Part shown: in pieces, positions 23,589 to 35,351 of the stretch | Layout of the letters: every line of letters starts with the position of its first letter | Numbering within the stretch: position 1 is the stretch's first letter | DNA from: Malaya genurostris | Lineage: Eukaryota > Arthropoda > Insecta > Diptera > Culicidae | DNA length: 64,000 bases | Reading direction: 5' to 3' | Assembly (NCBI RefSeq): GCF_030247185.1 | Contig: NC_080572.1 | Coordinates: forward strand, 86,378,435 to 86,442,434 | Position numbers and translations under genes: made by a program | Notes under the pieces: model-generated | Databases searched by the model: none | What the model was told of the DNA's origin: nothing | What the model saw: only the letters and a program-made list of their open reading frames with translations

Positions 23589-26542
23589 TCTCTAAGCCGA
23601 AGCAGAGAAAAAGTAAACGCCGGAGAGCTCGGATCGGTCGGATCGGCCTAATGCGAACAGGGCTTAAAACTGCTCGAGAAACAATATTTCAGTTTCAGCT
23701 TACTTCCACTAACACATTTGATTAGCAACAAACACATTCCTATGTGGATTTCCTCTTGCAGAAATTTTTGCGATATAAAGATGTACGTACCTTCTATTAG
23801 TAAACCCGCAACTTTTAACCTTTAATTTAACACGCGAAAGGCAATGGATATGGAATGTTGTAAAACTATTTTTTTTCCGGAAAACTTCTTTTGTGACAGA
23901 AAATATTCAGTTTTGTTTATTTTGTGTAGCGAAATCTAATACAAATGCATTGAAGCAGTGTTGCTTACTTTTTTTTAGGGAATTAAAATCTACATTCATA
24001 AAATGTAAGTAATTTTCCATCCAACGTTGGTGAAAAATTGATCAAAACTGATATTTCATCCAAAAAGCCAGGCTTAACATTCATTTGAAAATGAATTATT
24101 GTTGAAAAAGATTGTTTGAAGCTCCATCGTGCAAGCCACTTTGATAAAGTGGTTGCACTGCATATATGAATAGATCTATGACATACGTGCCAAATAAAAT
24201 GTACGTAATACACAAGTTAACTTAGTTTACTCTTGATCCTTAAGGGCTCATCGCCCTCTAACTCTGAAATGGAAAGCAGGTTTCAGATAAAATTTTATAG
24301 TAGACTGTGAAATCAAGAGGCCTTTCATTTAAATCATAGTTTGTGGAAATCGCTCTGCCATGTCTGAGACATTGAAGTATGTTTCATTCTGGCATCTTTT
24401 GTGGACAATTTCCTGTGCTTTCGTAACCGAAAAGTTGGAGCCAATGTAACTAAAATAAATATTTTTTTTTTTCAATAATGAACTTAAAATACATGTAAAT
24501 TAGTATAGTTTGAACTAGTATTGAGAAAAAGAAAGTTTACGGGACCATCAGCTAACAAGATTCGGAGAATTTACTTTAAAAATTACATGCGCTCAAACGT
24601 AAACTGTTAATGCTAACTTTTAGGATTTTTTTTTGTCTATAAAAAAAATAAAATTCCGTCGTTCATACAACTACTGCGATTGTCTCGCAAGTTGAAGTCT
24701 CCAATATTATTAATATGTAAGATCTGATATGTTGAATACTTCCAAATTTTGTGTCATTTTGTTCTATCAAAAGAACGAACTTTGACAGAATCATACGATT
24801 TAGTTAACTCCCTTTCGAAGAATAGAATTCAAATCATGTTGCGTTCTAATAAAAAGCAATAACTAATGGATTCCGAAAACCAACGTTCTCTCACGAACAA
24901 ACATGACCAACTCACAAAACACGAAAAGGAAAGCATGTCAAATTTTTAGATTCCAAATTGCGGCTGTCAGATTTCGAACACATGATCGGTTTTTCTCAAC
25001 GGAAAAATTACTGAACATCTGCCATCTGTCACACAAGTACCGCATGGGACTGCACAACCGATCAACCCAGAAATAGTGGAGGGACGCTCGATTGCTTTTA
25101 CAAGTCAGTCTGGCAGTTGTGCCATCATTTCAACGGTTTGAAGCAACATCTCCTGGAAAGCGATAGCAACGACCATGTACATGCAAGCATCACATGCAAC
25201 GGTCTCTCACTCTTGTGGAATGTTTCAAAAAGCAACCATTCCCGCGGTATTAACACTTCATAAGCAATGAGAACTCGACCATCAAGGGATCGTTTCACTC
25301 GTCATAGTGGAGAAAATTTCGTTAAAATATCAGAACTAGGTACATGGCATGTCATACAGCATTTATGAAGGGTTTGTGTGCGTGAACATGTATGTATCTA
25401 GCAGTTGGAAGATTTTGAATCAAATTGCAGGATCAAGCTAAACTTCTAATAAGAATAATAGAGTTGGATGTTGGAAAATCATTCGAATTTAAGGTGTACT
25501 TTGTTTTAATTAACAAAACCAAGTGTTTTCTTGCATCAAATATTATTTTATTTTAATGTTGTGAAACGATGTTGAATATACCAGAGCCTTTTAAATGTGT
25601 TTCTTGTTTCATACTTGGATACATGTTTTATTATGAATTATTTATGGTAAAAATATAGGGCAGATTGCTTTCAAAATAATTGATTAAACCTCTTCATTGA
25701 ATTGACATTAAAAATCCCCGGTCAAAAACCATTCGAAGTACCCAACCCTATTTTTCGCGCAGAGAAAGAAAACAACCGCGCACGCCAATCCACTGCAACA
25801 GTGTGCGTATGCGTAGAAACATCCGTTCTGACTCAGAAAATAAAATTAACGGAAATTTCTGTACGCTTGTGTTGGTGTATACCAACCGCCTCAGCCGTCG
25901 GCGTTCTAACCAAGGCATTCGAGACCGGTGTGTTGTGTGTACCTAACATACCTCAGCTTAATTTCTGGTCTATCAACGGTTACTTTCAAAAAATCCAGTG
26001 AATGTGTTGGTGAAAAATTCAAACAATCCGCTGGAACGTTGTAGGCATTGCCGCTGGGGATTTAGCGGGATTTGCGAACGAATGACAATGGCGTCAACGT
26101 AGCAACAGTCACCGCAGATACACTTCACTCTGTTGCAACTTTCTCCCTTATCTACTGAACCGTAATCGATTCGATTGATTGATTGAATTTAACTTCCTAT
26201 ATTAACGACAAATATTGAATTTTCACCGCAACGTACAAGCGCGTGCGCTCTTCCTACCTTCGATGATGTCAATGATTTTTATCAAACATAAAATCAGGAC
26301 ATCATTTTAGCCACGTATCCTACCCAGTTAAAAAAAATAACGTTATTTAGCTCTGATGTTTTTTGCCTATTTATTTTTGCAAATGGCGAGAAGCCATCTT
26401 GAGATTCCAGAGCCCGAGCACGGAAGATATTGAATATTCGTCAGATCGAACGACAGAAATTTTACACTTGCTTCCATTGTTCTCAAATAAGACTATAATC
26501 GAATTTGAACATTACATTAAAAAAAACGAAATATCGACTCAC

Positions 26543-26599
26543 CTTAGCTCCAATTTGGTTTCCGCACTGACCGGCTTGGATGTGAACGATTTCTCTCAT
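26543..26599 (-). CDS. betaTub56D: Beta-1 tubulin, exon 1 (residues 1-19)
   Basis: Minus-strand ATG at 26599-26597 opens MREIVHIQAGQCGNQIGAK, the universally conserved beta-tubulin N-terminus. It includes the MREI autoregulatory tetrapeptide, which governs cotranslational decay of tubulin mRNA, and the GQCGNQIG nucleotide-contact segment. It ends at AAG followed by donor GTGAGT, phase 0, and joins exon 2 at 6508 to give a complete 447-residue protein. The short first exon with an intron after codon 19 is a known layout of insect beta-tubulin genes. The context before the ATG is CCAGCACC, a good animal start context. Confidence 0.98.
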
Positions 26600-26829
26600 G
26601 GTGCTGGCTTTTGACTGTTTTACAACAAAGTTTTAACAAAAAGATATTGTTTAGCCTTTAAAACGTTGGCTTTTTCGAGTTTTAAAAACTGTTCTTGTTT
26701 TTCCACTAAGCGAGAAAAACTTTCGTCCAGCTGCTGGATCTCAACAATTAAAACCGAAGAAATTATGTTCACTCTCTTCTTTTTTTCTGATTCTCTTTTC
26801 AAGCACAGAAAAACGGGACCGCTAAAACA

Positions 26830-26870
26830 CTGTAGACTGAACTCCTTGACGATCACACACTATATGGGAC
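26830..26870 (-). promoter_or_regulatory. Candidate beta-tubulin core promoter: TATA-like box plus initiator
   Basis: On the minus strand TTCAGTC (A at 26838) matches the arthropod initiator consensus TCAKTY, and ATATAG at 26865-26860 begins about 26 bases upstream of it. Transcription from here would give a 5' leader of about 239 bases with no intron needed. A GCTCTAGC/GCTAGAGC inverted repeat lies about 60 bases further upstream. An alternative TATA-like TATATATA occurs at 27171-27178. No expression evidence is available. Confidence 0.45.
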
Positions 26871-27178
26871 ACCGTGCCGTGAAATGTTCGCTTTTTGCTC
26901 TAGCGACAACGCCCCAGCTAGAGCGTTTTATGAAACCGCACACAGAAGCACCGGTGTACCGACACACGGACGATCCTAAATACCCAATTGTATTGTAGCA
27001 CACATTTGAGAGGCAACTGGAAAGCTTTCCACCCACACCGGTGAAAAGTAATTTTACAGATTGGTAGTAGTTTCTAACACACATTTCTCAACGAATGCAC
27101 TCACACACACAAAACCAACAGGAAGGGTAAAAGTTTCATTTTCTGTACAACATCGCAGTCGACTGTTGGTTATATATA

Positions 27179-27393
27179 GCGGCCCTTACACGAGAATTAT
27201 TTTTGTCATTTTTAATGATGACTAAGTATTAGCGGCACTTACACGAGTCATTAAAAATGTCATTACTAAAAAATAATATTATTTCAATGAACGTGTAATG
27301 GTGCAGTAATGACGAGATTTCTATCAAATTTGAAATACATCATTACTTACTCATCATTAAAAATGACAAAAATAATACTCGTGTAAGGGCCGC
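27179..27393. mobile_element. MITE with GCGGCCCTTACACGAG termini
   Basis: Left end GCGGCCCTTACACGAG and right end CTCGTGTAAGGGCCGC are exact inverted complements, each followed internally by imperfect copies of TTATTTTTGTCATTTTTAATG. The flanks are TA on both sides. The same family occurs at 35220-35351. A partial second copy of the terminus (AGCGGCACTTACACGAG) inside suggests a nested or rearranged insertion. It lies about 340 bp upstream of the tubulin initiator. Confidence 0.85.
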
Positions 27394-29179
27394 TATTGAT
27401 ATTTCAAATTTGCATAGAAAACTCGTCATTACTGCAAGATACACGTTCATTAAAATGATAGGTTCGCTAAACGAGACAATATTATTGTCAATATGAGCAT
27501 TGACAATACTGTTGATCGTGTAGTGGGGACTGCATCGGATTGACGGAAATATTGTCAAAACATCAAAACTGCTTATCAAAAAAAAAATAAATTCGAATAT
27601 TTTGTATAATAAAAGGCATCATACAAACAACATTTTGTAATTTTTTCGTTGAAAAATATTGAGAAATAAGACGGAGAAGCGGCATTTTTGAGGACGCTTC
27701 TTAAAAATCATGATTTGCGGTGTCCACTGTATCTCAGACTAATCAGAAGTGAACAAATCAAAGCAGCATAGTTAGAGCAGAAGTTTTTCTTGACCTCAAC
27801 GTTTCTGTTTGATTTTTTTGAATTTTTGGTGGTTGTTTAAATTCAAAAGTACGATTCTTCACGACAAAATCGGCCATTTTGTAGCTGTAAAACCTCCCCA
27901 TAGTAACAAACAACGAAAAGGAAAACGTTGGGGTCTGGTTTTTTATATGTAGAAAGTGTGTGCAAAATTTTAAAACAATTGGTGCAGTAGTTTTTGAATG
28001 ACGATGAACACGGACTTTCAAAACCTGCTTTCGAGAAAAACACGTTTAAAGTTTATTGTCTATAAAACCGAAGGAAACAATTCTCAAAAAGCCATATTTT
28101 TTCTTTTGTATTTTGTTATAATGAAACATTTCGAGAATGTTTTGTCAAGTTTTAAAGTCAATCGAAGCAAAAATATTGGGCCTGTGTTTCGCAGCTCTTA
28201 TTTCTTCGTAGTATGAGATCGGCAAAGATAAAGGCACATAACTTGCTGAGTTTTGTTCTGATAGGCTTCAAAATTTCACAGAATATTCTTGAAATATTTT
28301 ACTATCAGAAAATAGAAAGAAAACAATAAATGATTTTTAAAAAGTGTTAGACCCTACCCGCCCCTCAATATGTGTAGTAAAACTTTCTCTCAATTACTTC
28401 AATACTCATTTGGGTTAGTAACGCTTGATTTTCTAGAAAAATGCGGACACAATTCAGCAACTTTTCAATGAGCGAATCTAACATTGACAGCAAATGAAGA
28501 CAAACATCGATGAATGTTTCGACTTAGGTTTCAATTCCTATTGAGAAATTATCGTATATTCTCAGATCAATTTTTGCTAAATCGACGAACTGTTGGTTTA
28601 TCTTTGAAACGTATGCATTTTTATTCGACTTGTTGACTTCTTATTTTTCACCCTTTTTCGATTTGTTTAACGTTTCATTTACTATTTCCAGTAGTAAAAA
28701 TGTCGAAAACAATCTAAAATAATGAAGATAAATAGTTTCGCTCTTTTTTACAATTGAAGTATCTTTATCGAATCCGAATTGCTTTTCACGCAGCCCACCT
28801 GGGTTCGATCCCCAACCCCGCATATAGGGTTAGAGATGAGAATGACCTTAAGGTTAAAACCTCTTTAACTGAAACAAAAAAAATAAGAACCTGTGTTCTA
28901 GTCCACCTGAATTCTGAATTTAAATTAAGGATTTGAATGTATTTTAAGAATTTAGTTCCAGTTTAAAAGTTGAAACTAAGATTCTCTAGCTGAATCTTAA
29001 TTTTAGAACTTTGGAATTAAGATTCTGGAGCTGAATGTTAATTCTAACTTTGGAACAAGATTTTTGCAGCTGGCTTTTTGACAAGAGTTCGAAACTGAAT
29101 TTAGTGTCACAGTTCAGAATTCTGATTCAGCCATTCAACTTCACAATTCTAAAACTAATTTCAACAATAGGATTCAACA
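27394..29179. repeat. Unassigned repeats upstream of tubulin, including a partner of 8338-8880 and a SINE
   Basis: 28460-28775 matches the dispersed repeat at 8338-8880 in the same orientation. 27394-27560 carries rearranged MITE sequence. No host gene is visible. Confidence 0.5.
28782..28885 (+). mobile_element. Feilai-like SINE, second copy
   Basis: TTTCACGCAGCCCACCTGGG, then the B box GGTTCGATCCCCAACCCC, GCATATAGGGTTAGAGATG and ending in oligo-A. The A-box half is lost. It interrupts the dispersed repeat shared with 8.3-8.9 kb. Confidence 0.8.
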
Positions 29180-29184
29180 CAGCA

Positions 29185-29557
29185 AAAAAATATAGACATA
29201 CTGAACATCAAATGCAATATTGCTCTGTTTTCGAGAAGTATTGCAAATAAATCATACGTTATTACATCGAAACAACGTATTGAGTAGATTACATCAGCTT
29301 GACAGACTGAAACGATTCTGATAGAAAATTATGCATCTTTTCGTGTAATATTACAACCTATGGAACGACACCCAGATTGTTTGATGTTATATCGTAAACG
29401 CTTTGATGTAATATAACAAATGTGTTGGTGTCGTTCTGAAGGTTGTGTTATTTCACGAAGAAATGCATAATTTGCTATATGAATCATACATCTAAATTTT
29501 TTTCACATCAATCGTAATCATATCACGATTGTTACAATTTCTTTTGCTGTGTAGAAT
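29185..29557. mobile_element. Long-TIR MITE, CACAGCAAAA family, copy 1
   Basis: Starts CACAGCAAAAAAATATAG and ends TTACAATTTCTTTTGCTGTG. The interior is an imperfect palindrome around TTATGCATCTTTTCGTGTAA and its complement. The copy at about 47178-53370 shares GTACTGAACATCAAATGCAA and the right-end block. The left TIR of this copy has a small internal deletion. No coding capacity. Confidence 0.75.
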
Positions 29558-29999
29558 AAAGTAATAGATCTAAACTCCAAACCAAAATTTTGCAACCGAA
29601 TCCAGTTTCATTGCCAAGGCTCCGAATTTAGCTCTTTAATTCAGTTCCAGTTCCTGAATCCTGCTCCAGAAGTCAGGTTCTGGTGTAGATAAATAAATTA
29701 TGACAAATTGTACTCAACAGTTGCATACATCGGATGAATTTCATAAATCGATTTTTTTAGAACAAACACAATATACTCAAAGAACGTTTCGAAATTTTCC
29801 TCCACTGAGTGTGTAAATCTACAGAATCTACTTAAACATGGTTAATTGTATTGTTTTACTCTCATCTGCTCAGCGTTATTTGTGTGGTAGAATGTGTTTG
29901 TCGCCAATAAGTCAAACTTTAGTATAGATGAAAAGGAGTTGGCATCACTGGGAGTACGATGCGGTGCCTAAATATTGCTCTCAAAAGGTCTAATTTCCA

Positions 30000-30432
30000 G
30001 AGAAAACATATTTTCATTTTTTTACCCAGGAATTTTGTATGGGACCACAAGACCTTTCATTTGAATCTAAGTTTGTGAAAATCGGTTCAGCCATCTCTGA
30101 GAAAAGTTAGTGCACTTATTTTCACAAATTTTTGCCCATTTTACCCCATAACTCCCAAACCGGAAGTCGGATCTAAATAATATTCAGGAATTTTGTATGG
30201 GACCACAAGACCTTTCATTTGAATCTAAGTTTGTGAAAATCGGTTCAGCCATCTCCGAGAAAAGTTAGTGCAAAAAAACGTTACATACACACATACGCAC
30301 ATACACACACCGACATTTTGCGTACTCGACGAACTGAGTCGAATGATATATGACACTCGGCCCTCCGGGCCTCGGTTCAAAAGTCGGTTTTCACAGTGAT
30401 TGCATAACCTTTCTATATGAGAAAGGCAAAAA
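30000..30432 (+). repeat. LINE 3'-tail repeat with 158-bp tandem duplication
   Basis: CAGGAATTTTGTATGGGACC starts at 30027 and again at 30185, each followed by ACCTTTCATTTGAATC and AATCGGTTCAGCCATCTC. The array ends in a CA-rich stretch, GTACTCGACGAACTGAGTCG, CGGCCCTCCGGGCC and ACCTTTCTATATGAGAAAGG before oligo-A. This tail type recurs near 42.6, 59.9 and, inverted, 60.7 kb. It resembles 3' tails of abundant mosquito LINE-derived repeats. The exact family is not named with confidence. Confidence 0.65.
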
Positions 30433-31840
30433 TGTTATTTATTAAATAATACTCATTCGCGAAACTAAAAAAATGTTCAAGTGACGGATACTGCGAATTT
30501 ACCGCCCACAACTACACTATGCCAACCGATCAAAGCGCCATCTGCATATCAATGTTGGTGTACAAATATTTATGTTATCAGATATATGTTATGTGGAATG
30601 AGTGAATATCTGCAAGTCGATTATGCTGTTATGTCTCTAACATTACCCACCCGCATTTTTAATATCATCATTTGTATTTTCTGGAATACTCCATTTGTTT
30701 GGTGTACCTACAACTATTGCATTTATACGAATAATCCTTTAAGGTTGTACATTTTTGAATAACGATTAAGAATAAAGTACATCATCGTTCGAAAAATGTC
30801 TTGAGTCGACTTTCACTGTCACACCTCGTTCGTAACAAAAAGATATAGTCGTGAATGAATCTGGGCGACTCTTCTCAGTCCAATTGTTTGTCAGTTGTGA
30901 TAGGATGTGCACCATGTAGTTTTATCACAGACTAACAGACAGGACACTCAAATTAGATTCTTCAATCATTTTAACGGTCATTTCGAATATTCCTTTATTT
31001 GGGACAGTACTCACATGTGTCATGAATTCAGGCTTCCCAGCAGTACTGCTTTTCAATGACATCCGCCACGAGATAGCATGAACTGTCTGAGTGCAAAGTC
31101 GAAAGCCCAGTCTACAATACGTGTGCAGCATATGCCGAACTGTAATGGCAACAGCGCTCGCATGCCTAAATGAATGCTGTCGCTGAGACAGTTTCTACTC
31201 ACCAGTTTGATGAGAGTATTCTATCCGGAGAGTAGTCAAACCGAACGGGCTGTTTGTATCCTGTTTCTTTCTGTTCGCTCATTCGCATAAAATGTTACGG
31301 GGACAGCCTTAGAAAATCGAAGACATCCTTTGATTTTTAGGGAATTACTGTTACGAAGGGCTGTCGCAAGCCGGCTGTCTCATCAATGTCTCTTGAAGCA
31401 ATAAACCGGCTGTTTCTGGAGACGAGCTGTGGTTCATAGTGCGCTCGCACTATTTCGGCTGCCTCAATGAAATGGTACTAGTACATACGATTGCGTTGTT
31501 GGGATTGCCTTTGCAGGAAATTTAAGGGTTTCATTACATTACCATTGTGGAATGAAGAAATTGTTTTAGATTTATATATACTGTCGGCGAAAGCAATGAA
31601 TTTTAATAACTAACGAATATTAAAAGATAAACACAGAGTTTTGTGTAACGGCTCATATATCTGAATTACTGAAGTATTCATCCTTAGTGCTTCCTTCTTA
31701 TTCCTAAAGAAACAGATACACTAGCATTCATTGATAATACTCCGAAAATATCTTATGCACCCTTATTCTGAATAACGACGTTTTGATTTTTCTGTTTCTC
31801 CTAACTAAACCAATGAATTTTTTAGGATCGGAAATGACAG
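30433..31840. other. Unassigned intergenic DNA
   Basis: No recognisable gene or named repeat. 31130-31460 and 34220-34560 both carry scattered CTGTCG-containing motifs but do not align over longer distance by eye. Confidence 0.4.
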
Positions 31841-31844
31841 CCAC

Positions 31845-31846
31845 AA

Positions 31847-31879
<33 letters not shown>

Positions 31880-31884
31880 CATTA
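31845..31884. repeat. ATT trinucleotide microsatellite
   Basis: About eleven consecutive TTA/ATT units directly upstream of the RNase H remnant. Confidence 0.9.
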
Positions 31885-32121
31885 TTTGATAAGTTGGCTA
31901 GAGCTGGTGCAACGAATGATTTCGTTGGTCCTGAACCAGCTTTACCACTTTCAACTAGTTGGATAAAGCACAAGATTCGTTCTTGGGCTGCATCCAAACG
32001 TGACAGCTGCTGGCGCAGCTTGCAAACTTGCGCTCAGACAATCTTTTCAGAAAGAAAACTGTTAAATATATGCAATGAACTCGGCTCTCAGAATGTTTCA
32101 CTATTCATTTACAATATTTAA
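31885..32121 (+). pseudogene. RNase H remnant of a non-LTR retrotransposon
   Basis: Plus-strand frame reads DKLARAGATNDFVGPEPALP, then WIKHKIRSWAASKRDSCWRS, then LQTCAQTIFS. This resembles the end of the RNase H domain of I/Loa-type LINE polyproteins, where ADxLAR..GS..PFxGPEP precedes a W-rich segment. The catalytic core upstream is replaced by a microsatellite, and the frame stops at 32121. Non-functional relic. Confidence 0.65.
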
Positions 32122-32731
32122 AGTTCCAAACGTTTAATTTTTTTTAATGCGGACACAAGCTACTTAGCCAATTAGACGGTAGAAAATTTTCGACATTCTT
32201 AGACTTGTAACTGCGGAAGTAGGATCCGAATTAAATTCAATAGTAACCTATGCAGTCATGCCTGATTTGGGAAAATAGGTGCAGGTGGGTCATTTCAGCC
32301 TGATTTGGGAAAATAGGTGCATTCATGCCTGAGAAATTGAGTGACGTTGTTTGACACATACAATACACATACATACACACGGAGGAATTGATTAACTTAT
32401 CTTAGTCGAATGTCAACTTTCACTAGTCGAATTTTCAAGTAATTTCAAAACCTTTTTTATGACAAAATCAAAATCTATGTATATACACTGTGAAATTTTT
32501 ATAATTCCAATGGCAGATATAAGATTCTTCAAAACCAAATTGAGCTTGAATTCATGTTTAGGTAGTTTTTGTTACTTACCATTTTTGGAAATATAAGTGT
32601 ACTTTATAGGTAATCGTACTCCCCAAATTTTCCAACCAGAACCGGCAATGAAATTCAATACGATGAATCTATAGTGATTTTGAAACCGCAAATGATAAGA
32701 TTTTAGCTCTAAATTAATCAAAAATATTTTT

Positions 32732-33007
32732 TTATTCATTTTTTCCCATCGATTTGTAGTCTTTCCAATTGTACATGTGTGGAATAATATGATGGAGTAG
32801 GTCTTGGTTTAATTTTACTATTAAAATGTTCGACAGGTTTTGTACGCACAATTTTGTCCGAGCTGGCGACAACACTAACGCCAGAGCGCTAAACGCTCTT
32901 TCAAAAGAAACTTGCGTTGCAGGCACAGTCATGAGGGTTGAAGCAACTTCCGAAATTTCTGGATGGGAGTCTTTTCGGTTTTCCCAATGCTTCCAAACGT
33001 CGAACAT
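32732..33007 (-). pseudogene. hAT transposase C-terminal dimerisation domain fragment
   Basis: 91 codons including HPEISEVASTLMTVPATQVSF, ERAFSALALVLSPARTKL and LSNILIVKLNQDLL. The pattern P(E/D)xxxxA..xLxxPATxxxxERxFSxxxxxxxxxRxxLxxxxxxxLxxLxxN is the hAT-family dimerisation domain. The rest of the transposase is not found upstream (a stop precedes the Met), so this is a fragment or the last exon of a decayed element. Confidence 0.8.
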
Positions 33008-35219
33008 GTGACAGTTTCAACGTGTGTAAAAGTCGCGAACTTCTGGTAGCTATGACCAAAATAATATAATAGTTAATATGCCGTTTCTAGAGATAAGATA
33101 ATTCAATGCATAACAGGAAGAAAATGCATTCCAGATTATCAGCACATATGTATTTTGGAATATATTCCAGGTTAATAGAAACACTATACTATTCATATAT
33201 ATAAGATAACTTGATATGTCTGGAAAGCTTGAGACCATATTACTCACGAAAGACATTATGAAATAACTTGGTGAACTAAAACTTTTTTTTCTAAATAAAA
33301 CGAAATAAACATTCGAACCTGTTACGGGCAACCATGCTGCATTCCACGCTTGGAAACATGTTTTTTGGAAGAACCGGAATTTTTCATTCAGTTTTTGCAT
33401 TCAAAGCTTTGTTGTACGGTACCTGCCAATAAGTTTCTACATGATTTTTGCATTGCTAATTCCGACTCCAAATTTTGCACTCAAGGTTTTTATTCGATTG
33501 GTGGTTCAATGTACATATAACGAACTGAACGAGCCAGATTTTGTATGTTTCAGTTCTGACTTGGAAAGATTCTTAGTGTCCGTAGTATTGCAACACTGAC
33601 TGCAATAGTCCCGTAGACTTACAAGTCGACTGCAAAGTTGAATGCTATTCAGAATCACGCTAACTAGTATCGAATACAGAATCTTTAATTTGAATATATC
33701 TTTTGCTACAAACATTCATTCACCGTTTACATCTAAAATCTGATTCAATTGACTTATTCACTCTTGTATAAGAAACGATTGCGCCTTTGATATCCTGAAG
33801 GAAGAGATAAAGAGAATGGAAATAATGCTCCACGCACATCAGTACGCGCCTACACTATGAATGTTACAACCGACAAACCGAACGTAAACTGCCTGAAACG
33901 AACACGCCGAACTGTCTCAGCTCTTTAATTATGAATATAATTTCTTGAAAACAAACTTTTCTTTCTATAGAATTTCATTGATCGATCGATTCATAGAAGA
34001 TCGACCAAAATATAAAAATTAACTATTCATTAAAACCAAAGTCCGTTCTTCAATCCGTTTCGTATATTATTAATTATCAATTATATTGTTATCAATGCCC
34101 TACCAACGGTGATTGCTATGCGCAATGATCAACCGCTGCGCAAAGCAATCACCAAAGGCAAAACTAAAACCCACATGCTTGCCTCGAATCTTCATAGCAA
34201 ACCAAGAGCAACAAATTTGAACCGCACCGGCTACTGTCGCAGACCTGGTCAAGGGAGAGTAATATTTTGTTCTCGACAGAAACAACGCAGTGACTGATAC
34301 CCGAAGCTTACTGTCGCAACAGCGAGAACTTCATGCTTCTTTGGCTGTCGTGGACCATGAAAAAATGTCTTAAGATGGAATGAACTGTCGAACGAAGTGA
34401 ATGACGGCAACGTTGGCTGTACAGAACTATTTGTCTAAGGGCTGTCGTGATGAAACCTATCACAAGGCTGTCATGGAAAGAGTAGCATGACATCCTCAAT
34501 AATAATGTCGCGCGGCGGTACATTTGGGAAGCCTGGTCATGATGGCGCCACGTTACCCTATCAAAAACATCCTGTCTGTCATATAGACTGTGTCTATTTT
34601 TTTCATTTACCGACAGAGTTGCCATTCATACAGAATTACCTGTAATGTAATGATTTGTATACGTCCATGCGAATTTCATGCAGGATACAGATTTAATACA
34701 TATTGCCAAAACTATATACATAATTGTGCCTATTTCTCATCCTCCAACGCAAGACAAAATCGAACCCGTTTTGTTACAATATTTACTTGCTTCTGGTCTG
34801 CCGCCACTTAATTTCTGATGAAAACTACCAACACAATAAAAAATAGTCTAGATGAACAACGTTGAGTCAAATAAATGGTTACCTTCCAACATCGAGAAAA
34901 AGTTAAATATTTTATCAACGTAATCCAATAATTTATTGTGACGATTCATTTTCAAATATTTTGATGAAATCAGGCATCCCTGCAAGCAGCTGATCGGTGT
35001 TGACAAACGAGGGGAAACCAACTAGTAAAAAAACTTTTACATAACACAAGGGGTGTACAGATAGTAAATAGTTCGCGCAGTACAATATAGGTGGAGCTAG
35101 TGCACCACGAAAAATTATTTTTTATAAGAATTTACTCATACTGTCATGTCTGTTAGTCTGTGGTTTTATCATGCTTTCGCGCTGTGCCACTCACTTTAAA
35201 TTATCACCTAGTACATGAA
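33008..35219. other. Unassigned intergenic DNA
   Basis: Only short open frames without domains. 34100-34570 is less AT-rich than its surroundings but has no long frame. No gene supported. Confidence 0.4.
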
Positions 35220-35351
35220 GCGGCCCTTACACGAGCATTATTTTTGTTATTTTTAATGATGACTAAGTAATGATGTATTTCACGTCACACGTTCATTAAA
35301 ATGATATTATTTTTTAGGTATGACATTTTTAATGACTCATGTAAGGGCCGC
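35220..35351. mobile_element. MITE with GCGGCCCTTACACGAG termini, short copy
   Basis: 132 bp. Left GCGGCCCTTACACGAGC and right end CATGTAAGGGCCGC form inverted termini with one mismatch. The inner sequence TTATTTTTGTTATTTTTAATG matches the larger copy at 27179-27393. The flanks here do not give a clear TA duplication. Confidence 0.85.

Larger units (their letters stand above)
19134..23662. mobile_element. Foldback-like composite element with ACCCG arrays, about 4.5 kb
   Basis: The two ends are inverted complements: CCGCATTAGGCCGATCCGA, then CTCCGGCGTTTACTTTTT, then CTGCTTCGGC, then GATGGTCGGGTAT on the left, with matching complements on the right ending at CCTAATGCGAACAGG. Inside each end is an array of ACCCGTACCCG units. 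The outer flanks read CCTTAAAC and GCTTAAAA, a weak 8-bp target-duplication candidate. No transposase of its own is visible. The interior has been invaded by a Helitron-like element and a SINE. Confidence 0.75.
6509..26542 (-). other. First intron of the beta-tubulin gene, 20,034 bp
   Basis: Phase-0 intron between codon 19 (AAG, donor GTGAGT) and codon 20 (TTT, acceptor TTTTCTAG). The position matches the first intron of insect beta-tubulins, where intron 1 carries regulatory elements in Drosophila. Here it holds an ITmD37E transposon, decayed reverse transcriptase pieces, a foldback-like element with Helitron and SINE insertions, and dispersed repeats (listed separately). 6549-8330, 10842-12890, 15000-19130 and 23670-26540 show no coding domain or named repeat apart from short shared motifs and a GT run near 16680. 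Long unique-looking stretches such as 13780-13930 and 16880-17540 could hold enhancers, but nothing in the sequence proves this. Confidence 0.9.

Noticed and set aside
23374..23589. 71-codon Gly/Tyr/Arg-rich minus-strand frame
   Set aside because: Translation of the ACCCGTACCCG tandem array.
30925..34560. Possible long terminal repeats suggested by recurring CTGTCG-containing motifs near 31.2 and 34.4 kb
   Set aside because: No alignable repeat, primer binding site or gag-pol between them could be seen.
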